In this document: positions 1 to 8,718 of the stretch, in pieces
How the letters are laid out: the number at the start of each line of letters is the position of its first letter
Numbering within the stretch: position 1 is the first letter of the stretch
DNA from: DATKCN01 sp035513175
GTDB taxonomy: Bacteria > Chloroflexota > Chloroflexia > Thermomicrobiales > CFX8
Direction: 5' to 3'
Assembly (NCBI GenBank): GCA_035513175.1
Contig: DATKCN010000120.1
Coordinates: 1 to 34,307, forward strand
DNA length: 34,307 bases
Program-made: the position numbers and the translations under genes
The notes under the pieces: model-generated
What the model was told of the DNA's origin: nothing
The model's input: the letters and a program-made list of their open reading frames with translations, nothing else
Database searches by the model: none

Positions 1-495
1 GGCGTGAGTGTCGCGACTGAGACGCTGGCGGCGCTCGCGCGCGAGCACAGGAACGTTGCTGGCGTCACCGACGCGATCGACAGCCTGGAGCACTTCCGAC
101 AGCGTGTTTCCACCATGAAGGCGGTCAATCCAGAGTTTCGCGTGCTGTCAGGGCTGGATATCCACATCGTCAGCATCATGGAGATGGGTGGCGACGGCAT
201 AATCCCGGCAACCGCCAACGTTGCGCCTGAGCCTTACATCGACCTATACAAAGCCTGGAACAGGCGCGAGCTGGAAGGGGCGCACGAGCTGCTCGCGCGT
301 TTCATGCCCGCGATGGACATGCTCCGCGTCCCCGGCAGCTTGCTGAGCATTATCAAAGAGGCGATGACGATGCGCGGTGTCGTCAACGCCGGAGCGCCTC
401 GCCAGCCGGCGCTGCCGCTCTCAGCCGAGAGCCGCGCTCGACTGCGCGACACGCTTGCCCGGTCGGGACTCCTGCCCGAGACGTCGGACACATAG
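1..495 (+). CDS. DapA-family aldolase/lyase, C-terminal part (5' truncated by window)
   Basis: The frame is open from base 1 and ends at TAG 493-495. The valine codon at base 4 is internal, not a start. The 164 visible residues match the C-terminal half of the dihydrodipicolinate synthase / N-acetylneuraminate lyase family of TIM-barrel Schiff-base enzymes. The stretch reading VAGVTDAIDSLEHF corresponds to the family's 'G-(V/I)-K-D-S-S-G-D' strand around the Schiff-base lysine. Here the lysine position appears as T (GVTD), so either the catalytic Lys is absent or my alignment is off. GGDGIIPATANVAPE corresponds to the conserved glycine-rich 'G-x-x-G-x-I-S-x-x-x-N' segment. The substrate cannot be told from this part; DapA, a keto-deoxy-sugar aldolase or another lyase are all possible. 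The next gene starts 3 bp downstream. Confidence 0.75.
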   Translation, partial: GVSVATETLAALAREHRNVAGVTDAIDSLEHFRQRVSTMKAVNPEFRVLSGLDIHIVSIMEMGGDGIIPATANVAPEPYIDLYKAWNRRELEGAHELLARFMPAMDMLRVPGSLLSIIKEAMTMRGVVNAGAPRQPALPLSAESRARLRDTLARSGLLPETSDT

Positions 496-497
496 CA

Positions 498-758
498 TTG
501 TTTTCCCTCGAACCCGGCGGACTGCTTGCCTGGATCGTCGTCGGCATCCTGGCGGGATGGATTGCCGGGACCGTCACCCGAGGCACTGGATTCGGGTGCG
601 TCACGAACATCATAATTGGCCTCATTGGAGCGTTCATCGGCCAGCTCGTTCTCGAGCTGCTCGACTTCCGTGGATCGGTTGGATTCTTTGGCAGCATCGC
701 CGTCGCGACATTCGGCGCGGTCATCCTCGTCGGCATTGCGAATCTCGCTCGACGCTAA
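498..758 (+). CDS. GlsB/YeaQ/YmgE-family small membrane protein
   Basis: This 86-residue protein has three hydrophobic glycine-rich helices, approximately residues 8-26, 34-53 and 60-83. The pattern of GWIAG followed by a G-rich 'N-I-I-I-G-L-I-G-A-F-I-G' helix is typical of the transglycosylase-associated / GlsB stress-response family, an integral inner-membrane family of unknown biochemical role. The start is TTG at 498; no in-frame ATG or GTG gives the full first helix. The Shine-Dalgarno match is weak, and coupling to the preceding stop 3 bp upstream may matter. The 3' end overlaps the likely start of the ABC ATPase gene. Confidence 0.8.
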   Translation: MFSLEPGGLLAWIVVGILAGWIAGTVTRGTGFGCVTNIIIGLIGAFIGQLVLELLDFRGSVGFFGSIAVATFGAVILVGIANLARR

Positions 759-1482
759 CGAGGGGGAGACAGCCGCACGGACGATCATCGACGTCACCGC
801 GGTGTCAAAGTCGTACCAGACCGGCAGGCGCGACATCATCGCGCTACACGACGTCAACCTCCGAATTGAAAGCGGCGAGTGGGTGGCGATCGTCGGTCCG
901 TCGGGTTGCGGCAAGTCGACTTTGCTGAATCTCCTGGCCGGGATCGACACGCCCGACAACGGCGACGTGGTCGTGTCCGGCACATCGCTGGCAGGAATGA
1001 GCCAGGACGCGCTGGCGGCCTGGCGCGGACGCGCGGTCGGGATCGTGTTTCAGTTCTTTCAGTTGATGCCGACGCTGACGTCGCTGGAGAACGTCATGCT
1101 GCCGATGGATCTGGCAGGCGAGGGGCACAACCGCCGCGCGAGGGCGCGCGAGCTGCTGGAGCGCGTCGGGATAGGCGAGCTGGCCGCCAATCTGCCCTCT
1201 GAGCTCTCGGGAGGGGAGCAGCAACGCGTTGCGATCGCGCGCGCGCTCGCGAACGACCCAGCGCTGCTCCTGGCGGATGAGCCGACGGGCAATCTCGACT
1301 CTCGAAACGGAACGATTGTCGTCGATCTACTGGAAGATGTCTGGAGGCGCGGAGCCACGGTCGTGATGGTGACACATGACCCGCAGGTCGCAGAGCGGGC
1401 GCAGCGTGTGGTCACCATGCGCGATGGGCAGGTCTGCTCGGATCAGGCTCGCGTGGTGGACGCTCTACGGTTGAGAGCCTGA
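736..1482 (+). CDS. ABC transporter ATP-binding protein (LolD/MacB-type)
   Basis: This is the ATP-hydrolysing subunit of an exporter. With the start used here it has 248 residues. Walker A GPSGCGKS lies at about 54-61, followed by the Q-loop (VFQFFQLMPTLT), the signature LSGGEQQRVAIARAL, Walker B LLLADEPTGNLDS and the H-loop histidine in VTHDP. The Q-loop and 'TGNLDS' form are those of the LolD/MacB/FtsE group that partners FtsX-type permeases, and such a permease follows 1 bp later. The start is uncertain. TTG 736 is the only canonical codon that includes the first beta-strand, but it lies inside the GlsB gene. GTG 802 would remove that strand. A strong purine run at 760-769 is not followed by a standard start codon. 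Confidence 0.93.
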   Translation: MRISLDANEGETAARTIIDVTAVSKSYQTGRRDIIALHDVNLRIESGEWVAIVGPSGCGKSTLLNLLAGIDTPDNGDVVVSGTSLAGMSQDALAAWRGRAVGIVFQFFQLMPTLTSLENVMLPMDLAGEGHNRRARARELLERVGIGELAANLPSELSGGEQQRVAIARALANDPALLLADEPTGNLDSRNGTIVVDLLEDVWRRGATVVMVTHDPQVAERAQRVVTMRDGQVCSDQARVVDALRLRA

Positions 1483-1483
1483 C

Positions 1484-3826
1484 GTGTGGGTTCTGCTGAG
1501 CAAGGTTCGGCGCGACATCGGGCGCCGGCGGCTGCGCAACGCGTTGACACTGACTGGGATCGTGCTCGGTGTCGCCGGAATCGTCGCGATCTCCTTCACG
1601 GGCAGATCGATCGCGGACGCACAACACCTGACCTATGCGGGCAGCCAACGAGCTGATCTGGCGGCCTTCGCGTCGAATCTGAGCCCGACGACCAAGAACC
1701 TGATCGACCGCCAGCCCAACGTCATCGTGACTGACACACGCAATGTCCACACGACTCGGTTCAGCACTGGCGATGGGTGGCACAACCTGCGGCTGGTCGG
1801 CGTCGAGTCGCTGCAGGACATGCGACTGGACATCGTCGAGTTGACCAGGGGCCGCGCCCCAGGGCGCGGCGAAATCGTATTCGACGAAAGCACGGCAGAT
1901 CTCAATCCGGTCGAGATTGGAGATGTCGTCGCGCTCCGAGACGCCCCAGGAAACACGATCACCTATCTGACTGTCGTGGGATTTACGCAGTCTCCGGCGT
2001 CGCTCGGCGCCGGGTTGCTGAATCGCGCTACCGCGTATACGCCAAAGGCATCGGTGACAGGGATCACCGGCCGTTCGACGGACAATTTCATACTTATTCG
2101 CGTCGAAGATCAGCAGCGCGCCAGCCAGACCGGCCAGGACATTTCGCGGCTGCTGTCGAAGCGTGGGACACCGGTCGGCACGTTTGACGTTCGCGATCCG
2201 GAGCAGTTCGTCGGATCGCGCGAACTCGACACGCTGCTGCTGCTGCTCAGCATCTTTTCGTATCTCGGGGCGGCGCTTTCCTCAGTGCTCGTAGCGAACA
2301 CGCTTTCGGCGGTCATGAGTGAGGAGATCGCGCAGATTGGGATCATGAAGTCGCTCGGGGCGTCGAAATGGCACGTAATGGCGACGTACCTGGCATACGT
2401 GGGAATGCTCGGGTTCGTTGGCACCCTGGCAGGATTGTTGGCCGGCGTTTTGATCGGACGCGAGATCACCGCCTACCTGACCGGGCTAACCGGACTGCAA
2501 CAGCCGGCGACGACGATCACCATGCGCGAAGTTGGGCTGGCCATGGTGGTGGGCGCGCTCGTCACCGTGACGGCGTCGGCGATTCCGGTCATTTCCACGG
2601 CGAATCAGCGCGTCGCGCCGTTACTACGGTCTCCAGGCATCCGCGGCGCGAGCGGTGGTCGCGCCATGCGATGGCTGTCCGCACCGATCTCCAGAATCAA
2701 CGTCGCCGCAGCGGTCGGGTTGCGCAACGCGATGCGCAGACCGGCCCGCACTGTGTCAACAATCGTCGTCGTGACGGTGGCGGTGGCCGCGTTCATCGCG
2801 ACTCAGGCGCTGAGCAGGTCGGTCTCCGAAACGGTTGACGAACTGTATGACCTGTACGGCGCCGACGGCTGGATTTCGTTCCAACAGCCGGTCGGCGTGG
2901 GTTACTCGTCATTTCTCGAACGCGATCCGTGGATCACGCACGTCGAACCGTGGACAAGCGCGCGCGGCGCGTTCGGATCGACGCGAACCGACATCTGGGG
3001 GATGCCTGAGCGCGACCCACTCTACAGCTACCGACTGATCGACGGAACGTGGGTAACGAAGAGCAACCCGGCGAGCGCGGTCATTACGAGCAATCTGGCG
3101 GCGGAAATCGGAGCCCGCGTCGGCGACCTGCGCGTTCTCGACGTAGGGGAGCAGCGGGAGACAGTCACGATCGCGGGAATCGTCGATGACTCCAGCACGT
3201 ACCTCGGCAGCGCGGCGACGGGCAAGGTGTTCATGCACATCAGCGATGTCAACCGCATTCGACGCCTTGGACAACAGGCGGAGATCTTCGCGTTTACGCT
3301 GACATCGAACGATCCGGCCGATGTCGAGACCGCATTAGAAGCAATTGAGCACCGCGCGCGTGAGTTTGGGCCGACGACGTACTCCGCCGCCGCGGACCAG
3401 CAGGCATCGGCACAGGCAATCGGCGTGCTGACACTCATGCTGAACGCCATGGTTGTAGTCGTCGCGGTAGTCGGCGTCACGGGCATCGCAAACACGCTGT
3501 TGATCAATGTTTCCGAGCGCCGCCGAGAATTCGGCATCCTGCGATCATTGGGCGCGGCGACGCGACACGTGCTCGGCGTGCTCGTTATCGAGGGGTCGAC
3601 GCTGGCCGCGATCGGTCTCATCGCGGGGACAATCGTGGGCTATCCGCTGGCGCGTCTGATGGTCGAGCTTACCAGCGGGGAGCTGTTCGAACTGACGTTT
3701 CACCTGTCGCCGGGGGCATTGGCGACGACATTCGGGGTCGCGATGCTGACAGTGATGGCCGCGTCGGCGCTGCCGGGGCTGGTTGCCGCGAGAATCCGGC
3801 CAATTCAGGTGCTGCGGTATGAATAG
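1484..3826 (+). CDS. FtsX-family ABC transporter permease, two FtsX domains
   Basis: The 780-residue permease is duplicated. The first N-terminal helix (about 20-40) is followed by a MacB-like extracytoplasmic domain and an FtsX block with three helices (about 250-375), carrying the signature EIAQIGIMKSLGASKWHV. A second anchor helix (about 425-445), a second extracytoplasmic domain and a second FtsX block at the C terminus follow, with RREFGILRSLGAATRHV. This ten-helix arrangement is usual for LolC/E-like or antimicrobial-peptide/lipid exporters in Gram-positive and Chloroflexi-type genomes. The start GTG 1484 lies 1 bp after the ATPase stop, implying translational coupling. The substrate is unknown. 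Together with the adaptor gene it forms a MacAB-like export system without a visible outer-membrane channel gene. Confidence 0.93.
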   Translation: MWVLLSKVRRDIGRRRLRNALTLTGIVLGVAGIVAISFTGRSIADAQHLTYAGSQRADLAAFASNLSPTTKNLIDRQPNVIVTDTRNVHTTRFSTGDGWHNLRLVGVESLQDMRLDIVELTRGRAPGRGEIVFDESTADLNPVEIGDVVALRDAPGNTITYLTVVGFTQSPASLGAGLLNRATAYTPKASVTGITGRSTDNFILIRVEDQQRASQTGQDISRLLSKRGTPVGTFDVRDPEQFVGSRELDTLLLLLSIFSYLGAALSSVLVANTLSAVMSEEIAQIGIMKSLGASKWHVMATYLAYVGMLGFVGTLAGLLAGVLIGREITAYLTGLTGLQQPATTITMREVGLAMVVGALVTVTASAIPVISTANQRVAPLLRSPGIRGASGGRAMRWLSAPISRINVAAAVGLRNAMRRPARTVSTIVVVTVAVAAFIATQALSRSVSETVDELYDLYGADGWISFQQPVGVGYSSFLERDPWITHVEPWTSARGAFGSTRTDIWGMPERDPLYSYRLIDGTWVTKSNPASAVITSNLAAEIGARVGDLRVLDVGEQRETVTIAGIVDDSSTYLGSAATGKVFMHISDVNRIRRLGQQAEIFAFTLTSNDPADVETALEAIEHRAREFGPTTYSAAADQQASAQAIGVLTLMLNAMVVVVAVVGVTGIANTLLINVSERRREFGILRSLGAATRHVLGVLVIEGSTLAAIGLIAGTIVGYPLARLMVELTSGELFELTFHLSPGALATTFGVAMLTVMAASALPGLVAARIRPIQVLRYE

Positions 3827-4808
3827 GCAGCGAGGGGCCATCGCGGCGCTGGCGGTCGCGCTCGTTTCCGTCATTGCGATTGTGATCCTGTGGGACCGTA
3901 CCGACGCGATCGACACGGCGGTGGTAACACGCGGTTCGATAGACGTGACCATCCAGACGGTCGGCACGATTCAGGCGCCTGACGCGGACGTCGTCCGAGG
4001 CCGTGTGGGAGGCACGATTCAGGCGATCGGCGCGCGCCTTGGCGACGAGGTTGCCAGCGGTGACATTCTCCTGATCCTCGACCAGGAGCCATTCGATCGA
4101 GCAGTCACCGAGGCGGAAAATCAGCTTGAACAGGCCGAGTTCGCGCTACAGCTCGCCGAGCGTCGCGCGAGCGAGGCGCCGGATGACGATGGACGTCGAT
4201 TCGATGTGCTGGCTGCCGCGGACAGGGTGGCCAGAGCCGAACGGGCGGTCGCCGACGCGCAGGCACAGCGCCGACAGAGCGTCATCGTCGCGCCGGCGCC
4301 GGGGACGATCATCGAGCTGACACCTCGACAGGGAGACACGGTTGGCGCGAATCAGACGGTGGCGCGGATCGCGCTGCCGGAGGATCTCCGGCTCATCGCG
4401 GACGTCGACGAACTTGACCTGCCCAACGTCGAGCCGGGCGCAAGCGCGAGATTCAGGCTGGATGCGTATCCCGCGGTCGAACTGGAGGGCGAAGTGCGAA
4501 CCACCGCGCCGGTCGCGCGGCAACAGGGTGGAGCAACTGTGTTCGCAACGACCATCCAATTCGAGTCGCAACCCACGATCGACATTCGACCCGGGATGAA
4601 CGCGGACGTGACGATCGTCACCGACGCGCGGGAAAACGTGCTGCTGATTCCCGAGAGCGCGTTGCGCACGGTTGGCGCGCGGTCCTTCGTGATCGTCGTC
4701 AGCAGGGACGACACCACTGAGCGCGAAGTAACACTCGGATACCGGGGACAGGGACTCGTTGAGATCGTTTCCGGGATCTCTGAAGGCGAGCGGGTTCAGC
4801 TGAGATAG
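3819..4808 (+). CDS. HlyD/MacA-type membrane-fusion (periplasmic adaptor) protein
   Basis: The 329-residue adaptor has an N-terminal membrane anchor at about residues 7-25. A biotinyl-lipoyl half (VRGRVGGTIQAIGARLGDEVASGDIL) follows, then a short alpha-helical hairpin rich in Ala, Glu and Arg (about 95-150) and the returning lipoyl half (VIVAPAPGTIIELTPRQGDTVGANQ). The beta-barrel region comes next, ending in a membrane-proximal domain with SALRTVGARSFVIVV. ATG 3819 overlaps the permease stop by 8 bp; a longer in-frame reading upstream lies inside the permease gene and is not supported. The overlap and order (ATPase, permease, adaptor) make a single exporter operon. The hairpin is short, so it probably does not need a TolC-like partner. 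The substrate cannot be inferred. Confidence 0.9.
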   Translation: MNRQRGAIAALAVALVSVIAIVILWDRTDAIDTAVVTRGSIDVTIQTVGTIQAPDADVVRGRVGGTIQAIGARLGDEVASGDILLILDQEPFDRAVTEAENQLEQAEFALQLAERRASEAPDDDGRRFDVLAAADRVARAERAVADAQAQRRQSVIVAPAPGTIIELTPRQGDTVGANQTVARIALPEDLRLIADVDELDLPNVEPGASARFRLDAYPAVELEGEVRTTAPVARQQGGATVFATTIQFESQPTIDIRPGMNADVTIVTDARENVLLIPESALRTVGARSFVIVVSRDDTTEREVTLGYRGQGLVEIVSGISEGERVQLR

Positions 4809-4980
4809 GGAGTCAGTCGCGGCGACACCGGTATAGCGGTACTTTGCGGCAGGCTTCCGTTCGTCATGAATCAGGACCGCAATGCTAGTGCGCGCCGAAC
4901 ATCAATTCCGTACGCTGATACAGGTACAGGAACGCGCGGCGCTTTGTCGGGTTCGGAGAAGATGATCGGGAAGGTCTCGA
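4809..4980. other. Intergenic gap between adaptor and AAA ATPase genes
   Basis: The 172-bp spacer holds no convincing gene, terminator or RNA. Only a good ribosome binding site (GGGAAGG, 6 nt before ATG 4981) is clear. I could not find a convincing -35/-10 pair. A reading frame through the gap (from 4866) runs on out of frame inside the ATPase gene and is a shadow. Confidence 0.6.
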
Positions 4981-6276
4981 ATGGTCGCGACTCAGAAAGC
5001 GCCCCCGCGGCAGACAACTGCCCTCAATCCAATGCTGCGGGAGCCATCCAGCGTCGAGGAGACCGGGCTCGACATCAGCTTCATCTCCGACCTCGTGCTG
5101 AAAATCATCTACTTCAACTCGATGACGACGGCCCAGACAATCGCCGACACGCTCTGCCTCCCATTTTTCAACATCGTCGATCGGGCGCTCACCCTGCTCA
5201 AGCGCGAGGAGCTGATCGAGGTTATAGGCAGCAGCGGATTCGGCGAGCTGGCATATCAGTACCTGGTGACTCCCAAGGGCTCCGCCCGAGCGCACGACGT
5301 AATCGGGCGCACCGCCTACGTGGGACCTGCGCCGGTCACGCTCGATTCATATCGCGAGGTCGTGAGATCGCAGGCGATCGGGAACGTTAAGGTTACACCC
5401 GCGGACGTGCGACGGGCGACCGCCGACCTGATTTTCGCGGACGACGTGCTCGACATTCTCGGGCAGGCTGTAACAACCGGTCGCTCGCTGTTCCTGTACG
5501 GTGAGCCCGGCAATGGAAAGACCGTGCTCGCGGAACGAATCACCGAGCTACTGGGCGGATCGGTGCTGATCCCGCACGCGGTGACAATCGACGGCCAGAT
5601 CGTCAAAGTGCTTGACCTCCACAACCACATTCCAGTGGCGTTGCCGGGAACGAAGTCTGAGATCGATCGGCGGTGGGTGACATGCAAGCGCCCCTACATC
5701 GTCGTCGGCGGTGAACTGATGCTACAGAGCCTCGATCTGGTCTGGGACAGCGCCAACAAGTTCTACGAGGCGCCGTTTCAGATGAAGGCCAACGGCGGGA
5801 TGTTCATGATCGACGACTTCGGCAGGCAGCAGGTGCGACCGAGCGAGCTGCTGAACAGATGGATCGTGCCGCTGGAGAAGCGGCTCGACTACCTCACGTT
5901 GCACACCGGCAAGAAGATCGAGGTGCCGTTCGACGAGATCATCGTGTTCTCGACGAACCTGTCTCCGAAGGACCTCGTCGATGAGGCATTTCTGCGCCGC
6001 ATCCAGTCGAAGGTCAAGATCAACAATCCGACGTTGGATCAGTACCGAGAGATCTTCCGCCGCCAGTGCGACGCGCTGTCCGTCCCGTTCGATCAAAACG
6101 GACTAGTGTATCTGCTGCGCGAATATTACGTGAAGCCGAAGCGCGAGCTAAGGGCGTGCCACCCACGCGACATTCTGCGGACGCTCACCGGCATCGCGAA
6201 GTATCTCGATCGACCAGCGCTGCTGTCAACCGACCTGATCGACCGAGCCTGTAACACGTATTTCGTCGACCTGTAG
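4981..6276 (+). CDS. AAA ATPase with N-terminal winged-helix-like region, function unknown
   Basis: The protein has 431 residues. Residues about 30-110 form a helical segment (LVLKIIYFNSMTTAQTIADTL, then a second helix pair) that resembles a winged-helix/DNA-binding or protein-interaction fold. The AAA core follows: Walker A GEPGNGKT at 174-181, Walker B MFMIDDF at 274-280, sensor-1 FSTN at 323-326 and a likely arginine finger in EAFLRR near 339-340. A C-terminal helical lid contains the ELRACHPRDIL motif. I recognise it as a stand-alone AAA family seen in several phyla, but know of no established function. The core is MoxR/chaperone-like rather than helicase-like. ATG 4981 has a strong ribosome binding site. 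It stands between two gaps, so it is probably monocistronic. Confidence 0.85.
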   Translation: MVATQKAPPRQTTALNPMLREPSSVEETGLDISFISDLVLKIIYFNSMTTAQTIADTLCLPFFNIVDRALTLLKREELIEVIGSSGFGELAYQYLVTPKGSARAHDVIGRTAYVGPAPVTLDSYREVVRSQAIGNVKVTPADVRRATADLIFADDVLDILGQAVTTGRSLFLYGEPGNGKTVLAERITELLGGSVLIPHAVTIDGQIVKVLDLHNHIPVALPGTKSEIDRRWVTCKRPYIVVGGELMLQSLDLVWDSANKFYEAPFQMKANGGMFMIDDFGRQQVRPSELLNRWIVPLEKRLDYLTLHTGKKIEVPFDEIIVFSTNLSPKDLVDEAFLRRIQSKVKINNPTLDQYREIFRRQCDALSVPFDQNGLVYLLREYYVKPKRELRACHPRDILRTLTGIAKYLDRPALLSTDLIDRACNTYFVDL

Positions 6277-6529
6277 CTGACGCTGCGCGAGGCGCTGATG
6301 GATGCGCAACAGGATTCTCAGCAACGATTCATCGGCATGCGCTATAGTTCGTGACAGACGAGAAACAATCACTCGAGTCCAAGCGCCGCGATGGCTTTCG
6401 ACGTGCCGGTCGGTGACGGGCATCGGTCCGAGCCGACGAAGTGTGCGCCACGCTGGGTTGCAGTCACAGCACCGTCATTTCGATCGTCGTGTGTAGAGAT
6501 ACGAACTGGTTTACTCATACGAGGACTAC
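6277..6529. other. Intergenic gap upstream of ftsH
   Basis: This 253-bp spacer contains no supported gene. A TATAGT hexamer at 6343-6348 could be a -10 element, but there is no convincing -35 at the right distance. A 5-bp inverted repeat (GTCGG 6409-6413 with CCGAC 6433-6437) is too weak to call. The ftsH ribosome binding site is GAGGA, four bases before ATG 6530. The short frames crossing the gap have no codon bias or family resemblance that I can see. Confidence 0.5.
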
Positions 6530-8485
6530 ATGAGAGTACCTAACAACAAGTTCATCGTTCCAGCAGGGGCGCTCGCGCTCGTCGCGTTGGCGGTTATCGT
6601 GCTTCTCTCACTTGACCGCGGCCAGGCGCGCCCCACGACCGATATCGTGACGCTAACGGCGGATGTGCGAGCCGGCAACGTATCAAAGGTGATCGAGCGA
6701 CCGTCCGGACGCGCCGCGATCGTCCACTACGAGGACAGCTCGAAGGACCCCCACTCTGTTTCCGTTCCGAGCGGCACGTCGTTGACTGAACTCTTCACGA
6801 CCGCGGGAATCCCGATCAGCGCATGGCCCGACATGCAGGTCAGCGGAGAGTCCGCGCTGACGACGGCTTCGCCCGTGCTGCGCATCGTGATCGTGATCGC
6901 GATCATCGTCGCCATCCTGTTCTTTATCCGCAAGACTCAGTCGGGATTCGGACGGCAGAGCTCGCGCAAGGGCGCATTTGATCCGATCAAGCCCGGAGAG
7001 CGACCGGTGCTGATGACAGATGTCGCGGGCGCAGAAGAGGTGAAAGAGGAGATTTCCGACATCATCGAGTATCTGCGCGACCCTGAGCGGTTCCAGAAAC
7101 TGGGCGCCAAGATTCCCCGCGGCGCGCTGCTCGTGGGCCCTCCCGGAACGGGCAAGACGCTGATTGCGCGGGCGGTAGCGGGTGAGGCAAGGGCGGCGTT
7201 CTTCTCGGTCAGCGGCAGCGAGTTCGTCGAGCTATACGTTGGCGTCGGCGCGTCACGGGTGCGAGAGTTGTTCAAACGCGCCCGGGAGTGCGCGCCTGCC
7301 ATCATCTTCGTGGATGAGATCGACGCGATCGGGCGTCAGCGGGGCCGCGCCGATCATTCGACGGAATACGATCAGACGCTGAATCAGATTCTTGTGGAGA
7401 TGGACGGGTTTGAAGCCAGCGCAACGGTTGTCGTGCTGGCGGCAACGAACCGGGCCGACATTCTCGACAGCGCGCTGACGCGGCCCGGACGGTTCGACCG
7501 CAAGGTGTTCGTCGATCTGCCGGATCGGGCGGCGCGCGCGGCGATTCTCGCGGTTCACGCCCGGGGCAAGCCGATCAGCGACAAGGCTAACTTCGACACC
7601 ATCGCGGCCCGGACCACCGGAATGTCGGGAGCTGAACTCGCGAATCTGGTGAACGAGGCGGCGATCCTCAGCGCTCGCCGCGGGTCCACAGAAATCGAGA
7701 TGGACACGTTGCTGGAAGCGATCGACCGGACACTGGCGGGCGCGGCGCGCAAGAGCGGTCGGTTCAGTGAGCGCGAGCGACAGGTGATCGCATATCACGA
7801 GGCTGGTCACGCGCTTGTCGCACACTATTTGCCACACGGAGATCCGGTACTGAAGGTCTCGATCGTGTCCCGTGGCCGCGCTGGCGGATACACGATGATC
7901 GTCCCGGCAGAGGACCGCGGTCTTTGGACGCGCGCGCAACTGACGGACCGGCTGGCCGGACTGCTGGGCGGATACGCGGCGGAAGAGATCACCTTCGGCG
8001 ACATTACGACCGGCTCGTCAAACGACCTAGAACGGGCTTCGACTACGACACTGGCGATGGTGTCTCGCTACGGCATGGGGAAGGCGTTCGGCCTGCTCTC
8101 GATCGGCGAGGGCAACGCAAGCGCGGCATCTTTCTCGCAACGCACGACGTTTGCGGCGGAGTCGGAAGCCAGGTTCCTGGTCGAGACGGCGCGAGACCTC
8201 GCGCGATCGGTGATCGAAATGCGACGCGACAAGCTTGAACTGCTCGCTCGCCGCCTGCTGGAAGTAGAAAGCCTCGACGGCGACGAGATTGACGAACTGC
8301 TCGGACCGCCCGTGACCGCCGAAGGCATGGCCGTGCCGAGCGGGACGCGGGTTCGAGCGTTGCCGTCTCCGGCGCCGGCTGCCCCACGGCGCTCTGGCCG
8401 TCCGAGCCGCTCCCGCCGGATCACGGCGATTCCAGCGGCGGCGATGGCAGCCATAAAGAGCAGCTGGAGACAGCCGGTTTCCTGA
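6530..8485 (+). CDS. ftsH: ATP-dependent zinc metalloprotease FtsH
   Basis: The membrane-bound AAA+ protease degrades misfolded membrane proteins and short-lived regulators. The 651-residue sequence has the full architecture: TM1 about 9-27, a small extracytoplasmic domain, TM2 about 115-134, Walker A GPPGTGKT 203-210, Walker B IIFVDEID 258-265, and the second region of homology with its arginine fingers in RPGRFDR about 318-324. The zinc site is HEAGH 423-427, with the third ligand Asp499 in SSNDLERA. The pore residues are also as expected (the family F-V-G form is replaced by YVGVG near 236-240). The last 40 or so residues are a low-complexity Pro/Ala/Arg tail without family counterpart. 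It stands alone, convergent with the PH-domain gene. Confidence 0.97.
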   Translation: MRVPNNKFIVPAGALALVALAVIVLLSLDRGQARPTTDIVTLTADVRAGNVSKVIERPSGRAAIVHYEDSSKDPHSVSVPSGTSLTELFTTAGIPISAWPDMQVSGESALTTASPVLRIVIVIAIIVAILFFIRKTQSGFGRQSSRKGAFDPIKPGERPVLMTDVAGAEEVKEEISDIIEYLRDPERFQKLGAKIPRGALLVGPPGTGKTLIARAVAGEARAAFFSVSGSEFVELYVGVGASRVRELFKRARECAPAIIFVDEIDAIGRQRGRADHSTEYDQTLNQILVEMDGFEASATVVVLAATNRADILDSALTRPGRFDRKVFVDLPDRAARAAILAVHARGKPISDKANFDTIAARTTGMSGAELANLVNEAAILSARRGSTEIEMDTLLEAIDRTLAGAARKSGRFSERERQVIAYHEAGHALVAHYLPHGDPVLKVSIVSRGRAGGYTMIVPAEDRGLWTRAQLTDRLAGLLGGYAAEEITFGDITTGSSNDLERASTTTLAMVSRYGMGKAFGLLSIGEGNASAASFSQRTTFAAESEARFLVETARDLARSVIEMRRDKLELLARRLLEVESLDGDEIDELLGPPVTAEGMAVPSGTRVRALPSPAPAAPRRSGRPSRSRRITAIPAAAMAAIKSSWRQPVS

Positions 8486-8718
8486 CGCGCCAGCGCGGGG
8501 ACACAGTTGTCGAGGACCTCCGCCCGAATCACATTGACTGACGTCGGAATAGCGGCGATCCCGGTCAGGACTCCATCGATCCCTGGCACGAGTTCGCCAC
8601 GCGGCATGAACCCGGAAGTCCACGAAAAGGAACGACCGGCGTCATCCGCCCCATCGCGCGAGACGCTGCGTGTACGCGCGACACCGGAGCGCGATTCGGC
8701 GCGCGTGCTGCCGGGCCG
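8486..8718. other. Convergent gap between ftsH and PH/SHOCT gene
   Basis: The 233-bp spacer lies between two convergent 3' ends. I find no GC hairpin followed by a T-run on either strand. Frames crossing it on both strands are open because of the high GC content. One minus-strand frame (8607 to 8068) contains a hydrophobic helix but has no ribosome binding site and runs antisense into ftsH; I treat it as unproven. Confidence 0.45.

Noticed and set aside
616..735. Upstream extension of the ABC ATPase frame
   Set aside because: Lies inside the GlsB-type gene, Ser-rich and unlike any ABC protein N terminus.
4866..5390. 174-codon plus-strand frame overlapping the AAA ATPase start
   Set aside because: Most of it is out of frame inside the ATPase gene and it has no ribosome binding site or recognisable motif.
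6409..6437. Hairpin GTCGG/CCGAC upstream of ftsH as terminator or riboswitch
   Set aside because: Only five base pairs with a 19-nt loop and no T-run.
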